Shown here: positions 1-5,347 of the stretch, piece by piece
How positions within the stretch are numbered: position 1 is the stretch's first letter
Layout of the letters: each line of letters begins with the position of its first letter
Source: an uncultured Prevotella sp.
Lineage (GTDB): Bacteria > Bacteroidota > Bacteroidia > Bacteroidales > Bacteroidaceae
DNA: 5,361 nt
Direction: 5' to 3'
Assembly: GCA_934230965.1 (NCBI GenBank)
Contig: CAKQFW010000141.1
Span: 1-5,361, forward strand
Program-made: the position numbers and the translations under genes
The notes under the pieces: model-generated
Databases searched by the model: none
What the model was told of the DNA's origin: nothing
Seen by the model: only the letters and a program-made list of their open reading frames with translations

Positions 1-1
1 C

Positions 2-151
2 CCCGCCGCCGACTTTATCTTGGAAGACGTGCGACAGAAGGTAGATGCGCTTGATGGTGTAAAGTCGTGCAACGTGAACCTGGTGTTCGAGCCCGAATGG
101 GATAAGAGCATGATGACTGAAGAGGCGCGCGTAGAACTGGGCTTAGATTAA
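2..151 (+). CDS. MIP18/DUF59-family iron-sulfur cluster assembly factor, C-terminal part (5' end outside window)
   Basis: Only the last 49 codons and the TAA stop are present. The protein begins PAADFILEDVRQKV and continues through LVFEPEWDKSMM to TEEARVELGLD. This is the C-terminal half of the small (about 100 aa) MIP18/DUF59 proteins (PaaD/SufT-like), which help assemble or deliver Fe-S clusters in the cytoplasm. In this family the block before PAADF is normally (N)CPAAD; base 1 of the window is a C that could be the third base of that Cys codon, so the conserved Cys probably lies just outside. Family membership is fairly safe from the VxxLxGVxxxxVxLVFEPxW pattern. The exact role (SUF-linked assembly or client-specific maturation) cannot be decided without the rest of the gene and its upstream neighbours. 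The next gene begins 54 bp downstream on the same strand, so cotranscription is possible. Confidence 0.85.
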   Translation, partial: PAADFILEDVRQKVDALDGVKSCNVNLVFEPEWDKSMMTEEARVELGLD

Positions 152-205
152 TGCCCTCTCAACACATTGCATAATGCGAAACCACAAAACTATTCATCAT
201 TGCCT

Positions 206-970
206 ATGAAAAATGTATATTTTCTTAGCGATGCCCATCTTGGGTCGTGGGCCATACCTCACGCTCGCACACAAGAACGACGCCTGGTGCGCTTCCTCGA
301 TAGCATAAAACATAAGGCTTCGGCCGTGTATCTGCTGGGCGATATGTTCGACTTCTGGAACGAATATCGCTATGTGGTGCCGAAAGGTTACACGCGTTTC
401 TTGGGTAAGATATCTGAACTTACTGATATGGGCGTAGAGGTGCACTTCTTTACGGGCAATCACGATATATGGACCTACGGCTATCTGCAGCAAGAATGTG
501 GCATGACGGTGCACACGAAACCCGAAACCACCGAGATAGCCGACAAGGTGTTTTTCTTGGCCCACGGCGATGGGCTGGGCGACCCCGACCATAAGTTTAA
601 GCTCTTGCGCAAGGTGTTTCATAACCGTTTCTGCCAGCGTCTGCTCAACTTCTTTCACCCTCGCTGGGGTATGTGGCTGGGCCTTACGTGGGCTAAACAC
701 AGCCGCATGAAGCGTGTAGACGGTGCTGAACCCCCATACATGGGCGAAGATAAGGAGCATCTGGTGCTCTTCACAAAACAATATATGAAGAGTCATCCCG
801 ACATCGACTTCTTCATCTATGGTCACCGCCATATCGAGCTCGACCTCATGCTCTCGCAAAAAAGCCGCATGCTGATCTTGGGCGACTGGATTTCGCAGTT
901 TACCTACGCCGTGTTTGATGGCGAGCACCTCTTCCTTGAAGAGTATGTTGAGGGCGAAACAAATCCTTAA
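206..970 (+). CDS. lpxH: UDP-2,3-diacylglucosamine pyrophosphatase, LpxH-type metallophosphoesterase
   Basis: The protein has 254 aa. LpxH cleaves UDP-2,3-diacylglucosamine to lipid X and UMP, the fourth step of lipid A synthesis, at the inner face of the cytoplasmic membrane. The calcineurin-like metal-binding motifs appear in order: DAHLG (D9, H11), GDMFDFW (D46, D49), GNHD (84-87), HGDG (H120-G123) and GHRH (206-209). These match the Asp, His, Asn and paired His ligands known for LpxH, and the length is close to the usual 240-260 aa. The hydrophobic, aromatic and basic stretch at about 138-170 corresponds to the family's lipid-binding insertion. I chose ATG 206 because MKNVYFLSDAHLG begins directly with the first beta strand. 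An in-frame TTG at 167 would add 13 unconserved residues and has no better ribosome site. The LpxH assignment rests on motifs; a related COG2908 phosphoesterase with another substrate remains possible. Confidence 0.87.
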   Translation: MKNVYFLSDAHLGSWAIPHARTQERRLVRFLDSIKHKASAVYLLGDMFDFWNEYRYVVPKGYTRFLGKISELTDMGVEVHFFTGNHDIWTYGYLQQECGMTVHTKPETTEIADKVFFLAHGDGLGDPDHKFKLLRKVFHNRFCQRLLNFFHPRWGMWLGLTWAKHSRMKRVDGAEPPYMGEDKEHLVLFTKQYMKSHPDIDFFIYGHRHIELDLMLSQKSRMLILGDWISQFTYAVFDGEHLFLEEYVEGETNP

Positions 971-984
971 CTCGTAGAGAGCAG

Positions 985-1025
985 AGGGCGAGTGAAAACA
1001 AAACCTCATCTTGAGGCTCACCCCT
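985..1025 (+). other. Possible imperfect stem-loop in the lpxH-esterase gap
   Basis: In the 103-bp gap between the two genes, CCTCA (1004-1008) pairs with TGAGG (1012-1016) over a 3-base loop. Outside it GTGA (992-995) can pair with TCAC (1018-1021), and AGGG (985-988) with CCCT (1022-1025). No T-run follows, so it is not a standard intrinsic terminator. It may be a weak processing or attenuation structure, or chance. I saw no convincing TAnnTTTG promoter element in the rest of this gap (1026-1073). Confidence 0.25.
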
Positions 1026-1073
1026 GACACAATGATAACAATATTATTTACAATCTAAATAACTAAGAAACAT

Positions 1074-1787
1074 ATGAAACTATACTGTGTATCGCCGTTA
1101 AAAGCCTTGGCTTTGGCGGCACTGTTGGCTTGGGGCAGCATGGGCGTGGCCTCGGCACAACGTCATGACTTTGCCCATTTCGACCGCTATGCTAAGGCTA
1201 ATGCCGAGCTGCCAGCACCCGCTAAAGGCGAAAAACGTGTGGTGTTTATGGGCAATTCAATCACAGATATTTGGGCAGCTAAGCACCCCGACTTCTTTAA
1301 AAACCATGGATATGTGGGACGCGGCATCAGCGGACAAACCTCTTATCAATTTCTTTTGCGCTTCCGCCAAGATGTTATCAACCTGAAACCGCAGCTCGTA
1401 GTCATTAATTACGGAACAAACGATATTGCTGAAAACACGGGCGCCTACGACGAAGATCAAACGTTTAATAATGTGTGCTCGATGGTTGACATGGCGCGCG
1501 CCAATCATATTAAGGTGATATTGTGCTCTACACTGCCCGCCGAAAACTTTAGTTGGCGCCCCAATATTACTGATGGTATGCAGAAAATACGCCACCTGAA
1601 CGACCGCGTAAAGGCGTATTGCAAGGCAAACAATATACCCTATGTCGACTACTTCAGCGCTATGCTATCTGAAGATGGCATGGGTATGAAGAAAGAATAT
1701 CAACACGATACCGTGCATCCTAACGTGAAAGGTTATGATGTAATGGAGGCCATCATTGTGCCCGCCATTGAAAAGGCATTGAAGTAA
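1074..1787 (+). CDS. Secreted SGNH/GDSL-family esterase or acylhydrolase
   Basis: The protein has 237 aa. It begins with a clear signal peptide: a short basic start, a hydrophobic core at about 11-25, and an ASA|Q signal-peptidase I site after residue 28. There is no lipobox Cys. The mature protein is an SGNH hydrolase (GDSL_2-like). Block I is GNSIT (60-64) with the nucleophile Ser62, block II is GRGISGQ (82-88) with the oxyanion Gly, block III is GTND (114-117) with the oxyanion Asn116, and block V is DTVHPN (212-217) with catalytic Asp212 and His215. All catalytic residues are present, so it should be active. It probably removes acyl or acetyl groups in the periplasm or outside the cell. 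The substrate (carbohydrate acetyl ester, lipid or other) cannot be read from the sequence and no polysaccharide-utilisation genes lie beside it. The Asn in GNS instead of Asp in GDS is a common variant. The gene is followed by a repeat array and a strong hairpin, so it ends its transcript. Confidence 0.88.
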   Translation: MKLYCVSPLKALALAALLAWGSMGVASAQRHDFAHFDRYAKANAELPAPAKGEKRVVFMGNSITDIWAAKHPDFFKNHGYVGRGISGQTSYQFLLRFRQDVINLKPQLVVINYGTNDIAENTGAYDEDQTFNNVCSMVDMARANHIKVILCSTLPAENFSWRPNITDGMQKIRHLNDRVKAYCKANNIPYVDYFSAMLSEDGMGMKKEYQHDTVHPNVKGYDVMEAIIVPAIEKALK

Positions 1788-1797
1788 GGTGACGATT

Positions 1798-1863
1798 GGT
1801 TCTTGAAACAGCAATAATTAGTTTTTAAAACAGCAATAATCGGTCTTTAAAACAATAAAAATA
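1798..1863 (+). repeat. Three-unit tandem repeat, 22-bp period (array 1)
   Basis: Three adjacent 22-bp units occupy 1798-1819, 1820-1841 and 1842-1863. Units 1 and 2 share the exact 13-mer AAACAGCAATAAT at 1806-1818 and 1828-1840. Unit 3 keeps the register (AAAC at 1850) but has diverged to AAACAATAAAAAT. Each unit starts with a GGT/AGT plus T-run segment. The array is bracketed by a 7-bp inverted repeat, ATTGGTT at 1795-1801 and AACCAAT at 1863-1869. It lies 10 bp after the esterase stop codon and before the terminator, so it would be transcribed as part of the 3' UTR. The 22-bp step is not a multiple of three and gives no sensible peptide. Its function is unknown. Confidence 0.8.
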
Positions 1864-1881
1864 ACCAATGAAGAAATAAAA

Positions 1882-1951
1882 AGTCCCCGTAAAAGGATGA
1901 AGATGAATGAGGTTTCATTCGCTCTTCTGCCTTTTACGGGGACTATTTTTT
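1882..1951. terminator. Bidirectional intrinsic terminator between convergent esterase gene and ackA
   Basis: A perfect 15-bp stem is formed by 1882-1896 and 1930-1944 (left arm AGTCCCCGTAAAAGG). The interior can pair further: GAAGA 1899-1903 with TCTTC 1923-1927, then GAATGA 1905-1910 with TCATTC 1915-1920 around a GGTT loop. On the plus strand the stem is followed by ATTTTTT. On the minus strand it is followed by TTTTTATTT, so it can stop transcription from both sides. It lies 95 bp after the esterase stop and 88 bp after the ackA stop. The whole rod is longer than a typical terminator. Confidence 0.9.
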
Positions 1952-1995
1952 GCTTGCGTCTATCTTCTTTCAGCTTTGTTATTGGCTTATGCCCA

Positions 1996-2011
1996 GCCTA
2001 AATGTGTAGGC
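1996..2011 (-). other. Small hairpin in the ackA 3' trailer
   Basis: GCCTA (1996-2000) and TAGGC (2007-2011) form a perfect 5-bp stem with a 6-base loop, between the ackA stop and the main terminator. GCTTATG occurs on both sides of it (1985-1991 and 2017-2023). No T-run follows, so it is not a terminator by itself. It may be chance; the remainder of 1952-2031 shows nothing else I can support. Confidence 0.25.
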
Positions 2012-2031
2012 GCAATGCTTATGAGGAAGTC

Positions 2032-3228
2032 TTACTTCTGCAGCAAGTTCATGGTGTCTTTAGCAATCATCAGCTCCTCGTCGGTAGGAATTACGCATAC
2101 GGTAACCTTTGAGTCGGGAGTAGAGATGATAGCCTCTTCGCCACGCACCTTGTTTGCCTCGGCGTCAATCTTCACGCCTAAGAACTCAAGGTCAGAGCAA
2201 GCCTCAAGACGAGTGCCTGTTTGGTTCTCGCCCACACCTGCGGTCCATACGATGATGTCGACACCACCCATGGCGGCAGCGTAGGCACCGATGTATTTCT
2301 TGATGCGGTAGTTGTACATATTCAGGGCCAACTTAGCACGCTTGTTGCCTTCGGCAGCAGCGCTCTCAATCTCGCGCATGTCTGAAGAGATGCCTGTGAT
2401 ACCCAGCACACCGCTCTCCTTGTTCAAGAAGTCGGCCATCTCCTGGGGCTTCATGTTCAGCTTCTCCATCAAGAAGGTTACGGCAGAGGGGTCGATGTCG
2501 CCTGAACGGCTACCCATCATAACGCCTGCCAGCGGGGTCAGACCCATTGATGTGTCGATGCACTTGCCAAACTTAACGGCCGATACCGAGGCACCGTTAC
2601 CAATGTGGCAGGTGATGATGCGCTGTGTATTGATGTCGCGGCCCAAGTATTCGCACACGCGCTGTGATACGTAGCGGTGGCTGGTGCCGTGGAAACCGTA
2701 GCGACGCACGTGATACTTCTCGTACAAGTCGTAGGGAATAGCGTACAGATAAGCATAGTCGGGCATGGTGCTATGGAAGGCGTTGTCGAACACGCATACC
2801 TGAGGTGTGGTGGGCATCAGCTTGTCAACGGCACGAATACCTTTCAGGTGACCAGCGTTGTGCACGGGAGCCAGGTCGCAAAGGCTCTCGATACCTTTCT
2901 CTACGCTCTCGTCAACGATAACGCTCTTTTCGTAGAGGTCGCCGCCCTGCACGATGCGGTGTCCTACGGCATCAATCTCGTCAAGGCTCTTGATAGCACC
3001 AAACTCGGGATTGAGCAAGCACTGGAACACGAAGTTTACGCCCTCTTTGTGGTCGGGCATGTCGTGCATAATCTTCTTCTTCTCGCCGTTGGGCAATGTT
3101 ACTTTGATGAACGCCTCGTCGAGGCCGATACGCTCAACGCCGCCTGCTGCCAGCACAGCGTTGTTATCCATGTTATAGAGTTTGTATTTGATAGATGAAC
3201 TGCCACAGTTCAATACAAGTACTTTCAT
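2032..3228 (-). CDS. ackA: Acetate kinase
   Basis: The protein has 398 aa, the normal family length. It is cytoplasmic and interconverts acetyl phosphate plus ADP with acetate plus ATP, the substrate-level phosphorylation step of acetate fermentation. The residues known to matter in the Methanosarcina enzyme fall at identical numbers: N7 in LNCGSSSIK, R91 in GHRIVQGG, H123 in APVHN, D148 in VFDNAFH, H180 in YGFHGTSH, H208 in CHIGNGAS, R241 in GSRSGDIDP and E384 in IPTDEE. The ASKHA nucleotide-binding fold is complete, with the second phosphate-binding loop at TAGVGENQ (329-336). The ATG at 3228 gives the standard MKVLVLNCGSSS start. It lies 37 bp downstream of the pta stop on the same strand, so the two genes are almost certainly one operon in pathway order. 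I see no frameshift or missing residue. Confidence 0.98.
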   Translation of the reverse strand: MKVLVLNCGSSSIKYKLYNMDNNAVLAAGGVERIGLDEAFIKVTLPNGEKKKIMHDMPDHKEGVNFVFQCLLNPEFGAIKSLDEIDAVGHRIVQGGDLYEKSVIVDESVEKGIESLCDLAPVHNAGHLKGIRAVDKLMPTTPQVCVFDNAFHSTMPDYAYLYAIPYDLYEKYHVRRYGFHGTSHRYVSQRVCEYLGRDINTQRIITCHIGNGASVSAVKFGKCIDTSMGLTPLAGVMMGSRSGDIDPSAVTFLMEKLNMKPQEMADFLNKESGVLGITGISSDMREIESAAAEGNKRAKLALNMYNYRIKKYIGAYAAAMGGVDIIVWTAGVGENQTGTRLEACSDLEFLGVKIDAEANKVRGEEAIISTPDSKVTVCVIPTDEELMIAKDTMNLLQK

Positions 3229-3235
3229 GATTTCT

Positions 3236-3270
3236 AATTAAGAATAATGAATTAAGAATGATGAATTATT
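3236..3270. repeat. Heptameric tandem repeat in the pta-ackA spacer
   Basis: On the plus strand there are five consecutive 7-bp units: AATTAAG, AATAATG, AATTAAG, AATGATG and AATTATT. They also read as a 14-bp direct repeat (3236-3249 and 3250-3263, 13 of 14 identical) plus a partial third copy. The last heptamer overlaps the pta stop codon (3266-3268). The repeat fills nearly all of the 37-bp spacer in front of ackA and will be in the operon transcript. I see no ribosome site or promoter element inside it. Confidence 0.75.
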
Positions 3271-4276
3271 TCTTGGCATCCATGGCCTGGCAAGCGGTGA
3301 TGGCTACCATATAGTAGATATCGTCTATCGAGCAACCACGGCTCAGGTCGTTAACGGGGCGTGCAATACCCTGGAGGATAGGACCAATAGCGATGGCACC
3401 ACCCAGGCGCTGAACCAGCTTATAGCCTATGTTGCCTACCTCAAGGCAGGGCACAACCAGCACGTTGGCGTGGCCAGCGATAGTGCTACCAGGAGCCTTC
3501 TTCTCGCCTACAGAGGGCACGAGAGCAGCATCGGCCTGCAGTTCGCCATCAACCTTCAGTTCGGGGTCGAGCTCTTTAGCCAGCTTTGTGGCCTCTACTA
3601 CCTTGTCTACCACCTCGTGCTTAGCGCTACCCTTGGTTGAGAAGCTGAGCATAGCCACGCGGGGATCGGCAATGCCTGCTACCGATTGTGCGGTGCGAGC
3701 GGTGCACACAGCAATCTGGGCCAGCTGGTTAGCATCGGGCATGGGGGTAACGGCAACGTCGCCCATCACCACTACACCGTCTTCACCATATTCTTTCTTG
3801 TCGGTGATGAGCAGCATGGCACCGCTCACGCAAGTGATACCAGGGGCGCATTTAATGATTTGCAGGGCAGGGCGCAAGGTGTCGCCAGTGGTGCTGAGGG
3901 CGCCACTGATTTGTCCGTCAGCTCCTTCGGTCTTGATAATCATGCAGCCCAGATAGAGCGGATTCTTTACAAGTTCGCGAGCCTGCTCGATGGTCATGCC
4001 TTTCTTCTTGCGCAGCTCAGCCAGCAAAGCAGCATATTCCTCACTCTTCGGGTTGTTCAGCGGGTCAATGATAGTAGCTTTGTCTAGGTGTGTGAGGCCC
4101 CATTCGGCGCCCAGTTTCTTAATTTCATCGGGGTTACCAATGAGGATAATGTCTGCGATGTCGTCAGCCAGTACACGGTCGGCGGCTTTAAGCGTGCGCT
4201 CCTCAGTAGCTTCTGGGAGCACAATGCGTTGCTTGTCGCTTTTTGCGCGAGCAACAATCTTTTGTAATAAATCCAT
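3266..4276 (-). CDS. pta: Phosphate acetyltransferase (phosphotransacetylase), short single-domain type
   Basis: The protein has 336 aa and is cytoplasmic. It converts acetyl-CoA plus phosphate to acetyl phosphate plus CoA, feeding AckA. It consists of the PTA/PTB catalytic domain alone, starting MDLLQKIVARAKSDKQRIVLPE. The roughly 370-residue N-terminal regulatory part of the long E. coli-type Pta is absent. Family signatures include TEGADGQISGALSTTGDTLRP (a single block at 116-136), DGELQADAAL (243-252), PCLEVGNIGYKLVQRLGG (276-293) and GPILQGIARPVNDLSRGC (298-315). I chose the ATG at 4276 because it gives the usual start for this family. An in-frame GTG at 4339 would add 21 unconserved residues and falls at or beside the predicted transcription start. 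A promoter lies about 65 bp upstream, suggesting a leader of about 60 nt. The gene is followed by ackA. Confidence 0.97.
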   Translation of the reverse strand: MDLLQKIVARAKSDKQRIVLPEATEERTLKAADRVLADDIADIILIGNPDEIKKLGAEWGLTHLDKATIIDPLNNPKSEEYAALLAELRKKKGMTIEQARELVKNPLYLGCMIIKTEGADGQISGALSTTGDTLRPALQIIKCAPGITCVSGAMLLITDKKEYGEDGVVVMGDVAVTPMPDANQLAQIAVCTARTAQSVAGIADPRVAMLSFSTKGSAKHEVVDKVVEATKLAKELDPELKVDGELQADAALVPSVGEKKAPGSTIAGHANVLVVPCLEVGNIGYKLVQRLGGAIAIGPILQGIARPVNDLSRGCSIDDIYYMVAITACQAMDAKK

Positions 4277-4322
4277 AGTGTGTACGATATATGTATGTTT
4301 TCTTGTTGTCAGTATGACGTTT

Positions 4323-4339
4323 GTGAACGCTTTGTTCAC
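4323..4339 (-). promoter_or_regulatory. Palindrome at the predicted pta transcription start (possible operator or 5' hairpin)
   Basis: GTGAAC (4323-4328) and GTTCAC (4334-4339) form a perfect 6-bp inverted repeat with a 5-bp centre (GCTTT on the plus strand). It begins 5 bases downstream of the predicted -7 box, so it covers the expected +1 of the pta transcript. It could be a repressor site or a stem-loop at the extreme 5' end of the mRNA. The spacing does not fit Rex, CRP or LexA consensus sites, so I name no regulator. Confidence 0.5.
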
Positions 4340-4343
4340 GGTG

Positions 4344-4374
4344 CAAAATTACTAATTTTTATTGGATAAACATA
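4344..4374 (-). promoter_or_regulatory. Predicted Bacteroidetes-type promoter for pta-ackA
   Basis: Read on the minus strand, the -7 box TAATTTTG (4351-4344) matches the consensus TAnnTTTG completely. The -33 element TATG (4374-4371) matches TTTG at three of four bases. The spacing between them is exactly the expected 19 bp. The -33 element lies inside the first unit of the neighbouring repeat array. Transcription would start near 4339-4337. Confidence 0.65.
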
Positions 4375-4531
4375 CCTTTTTATTAGATAAACATACCCTT
4401 TAAATAGGATAAGCATAGCCTTTTAATAGAATAAGCATGCCCTTCCTATATGATAAGTTTAGTCTTTTAATAGAATAAGCATGCCCTTTCTATATCATAA
4501 GCTTAGCCTTTTAATAAGAATAAGCATAGCC
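4356..4531. repeat. Eight-unit tandem repeat, 22-bp period, between cdaA and pta (array 2)
   Basis: The units are 4356-4376, 4377-4397, 4398-4420, 4421-4442, 4443-4464, 4465-4486, 4487-4508 and 4509-4531, of 21, 21, 23, 22, 22, 22, 22 and 23 bp. On the plus strand each has a T-rich start, an invariant ATAA in the middle and usually a CATAGCC or CATGCCC end. A typical core is AATAAGCATGCCC. Units 4 and 6 are identical. Units 5 and 7 resemble each other (18 of 22) more than their neighbours. All units point the same way. The array fills most of the 292-bp gap between pta and cdaA; the rest is the pta leader and promoter. Each unit contains TAA, and the step of 22 shifts frame, so it is not coding. 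There are no unique spacers, so it is not CRISPR. Confidence 0.93.
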
Positions 4532-4561
4532 TTTTGGTTATTATTTGCTTGTGGGGCTATG
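4525..4561 (-). terminator. Possible weak terminator or processing hairpin after cdaA
   Basis: CATAGCC (4525-4531, the end of repeat unit 8) and GGCTATG (4555-4561) form a perfect 7-bp inverted repeat with a 23-base loop, 7 bases after the cdaA stop. On the minus strand it is followed by CTTATTCTTATT, which is only moderately T-rich. The large loop makes efficient termination doubtful. If it fails, cdaA transcripts would run through the array into pta. Confidence 0.35.
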
Positions 4562-4568
4562 TGTGGCG

Positions 4569-5339
4569 CTATGCGTTCATCTCGCGTGCCAATAGGCCCT
4601 CAAGCTCTTCGGCCGAGAGGCGTAGGTGAAATTCGCCCTTGATAGCCACCGAGATGCGGCCTGTTTCTTCAGAACAAACGATGGCAATGGCATCGCTGTC
4701 TTGCGAGATACCCATGGCGGCGCGGTGCCTGAGGCCCAGCTCTTTAGGTATGTTATGGCTATGACTTACGGGCAAGATGCAGCCTGCAGCCTTGATGCGC
4801 TTGTTTGATATCACCATGGCACCATCGTGCAAGGGCGAGTTTTTGAAGAAAATGTTTTCGATAAGGCGCTGGTTGATATTGGCGTCAATGCGGTCGCCAG
4901 TGTCAACAATGTCGTCAAGACGTATGGCACGCTCAATAACAATGAGGGCTCCCTCCTTGCTACGTGCCATATCCATGCACGCCAGCACAATGGGCATAAT
5001 GGTTTCTTTGTCTTCTTCGTCTTTATCATTGTTTGCGGCAAAGAAGCGGGTAAAGGCTTTTACGCGTTGGTGTGCGCCCAACGAGTAGAGAAACTTGCGT
5101 ATCTCTTCTTGAAAAAGCACGATGATACCGATAACACCCACGCTCACCAGTTTGTCTAAGATAGAGCCCAAGAGGCGCATCTCAAGCACTTGGCTCACAA
5201 AGAGCCATACCAATACAAACACCATGATGCCAATGAACACGTTGAGCGAACGGCTCTCTTTCATCAAACGGTAGATGTAGTAGAGCATCAATGCGACAAG
5301 AAAAATGTCGATGATATCTTTTATTCCGAAGTCGAACAT
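4569..5339 (-). CDS. cdaA: Diadenylate cyclase CdaA (DacA), membrane-bound c-di-AMP synthase
   Basis: The protein has 256 aa and makes cyclic di-AMP from two ATP. Three hydrophobic membrane segments lie at about 10-23, 34-50 and 62-77. A linker follows, then the cytoplasmic DisA_N cyclase domain from about 115. The catalytic and ligand motifs are intact: DGA (172-174), RHR (204-206) and SEETG (223-227) within VCSEETGRISVAIKG. The length is close to B. subtilis CdaA (273 aa). The ATG at 5339 starts MFDFGIKDIIDIF just before the first membrane segment; only 22 bases upstream are visible. In Firmicutes this gene sits with cdaR and glmM; neither is downstream here. In Bacteroidales it often follows folP, which would be off the right edge. 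c-di-AMP usually controls potassium and osmotic balance and envelope stress. Targets in this organism cannot be seen. The stop is TAG. Confidence 0.96.
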   Translation of the reverse strand: MFDFGIKDIIDIFLVALMLYYIYRLMKESRSLNVFIGIMVFVLVWLFVSQVLEMRLLGSILDKLVSVGVIGIIVLFQEEIRKFLYSLGAHQRVKAFTRFFAANNDKDEEDKETIMPIVLACMDMARSKEGALIVIERAIRLDDIVDTGDRIDANINQRLIENIFFKNSPLHDGAMVISNKRIKAAGCILPVSHSHNIPKELGLRHRAAMGISQDSDAIAIVCSEETGRISVAIKGEFHLRLSAEELEGLLAREMNA

Positions 5340-5347
5340 ATCTTTTT

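Noticed and set aside
167..205. TTG start adding 13 residues to lpxH
   Set aside because: The extension is not family-like, and ATG 206 begins exactly at the conserved first strand.
197..1030. Long open frame on the minus strand opposite lpxH
   Set aside because: It mirrors the codons of lpxH, whose protein has all catalytic motifs. Its own translation shows no recognisable domain.
1907..2284. Plus-strand open frame with a hydrophobic start
   Set aside because: It begins inside the terminator hairpin and then runs antisense through the 3' end of ackA. The hydrophobic residues come from T-rich DNA.
2677..3198. Plus-strand open frame antisense to ackA
   Set aside because: It is a shadow of the ackA coding frame with no motif of its own. 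The same holds for plus-strand frames across pta (3429-4355) and cdaA (4626-5159).
4277..4339. GTG start adding 21 residues to pta
   Set aside because: The extension is unconserved and would start at or next to the predicted transcription start.
4321..4341. Rex, CRP or LexA operator
   Set aside because: The half-sites look similar, but the gaps are wrong: TTGTGAA and TTCAC are 7 bases apart instead of 4, GTGA and TCAC 9 instead of 6, and GAAC and GTTC 5 instead of 4.
4356..4531. CRISPR array
   Set aside because: The units are contiguous with no unique spacers and there are no cas genes nearby.
4340..4568. Riboswitch or structured RNA upstream of pta
   Set aside because: Apart from direct repeats and the short inverted repeats listed, I see no multi-helix fold or known aptamer motif.
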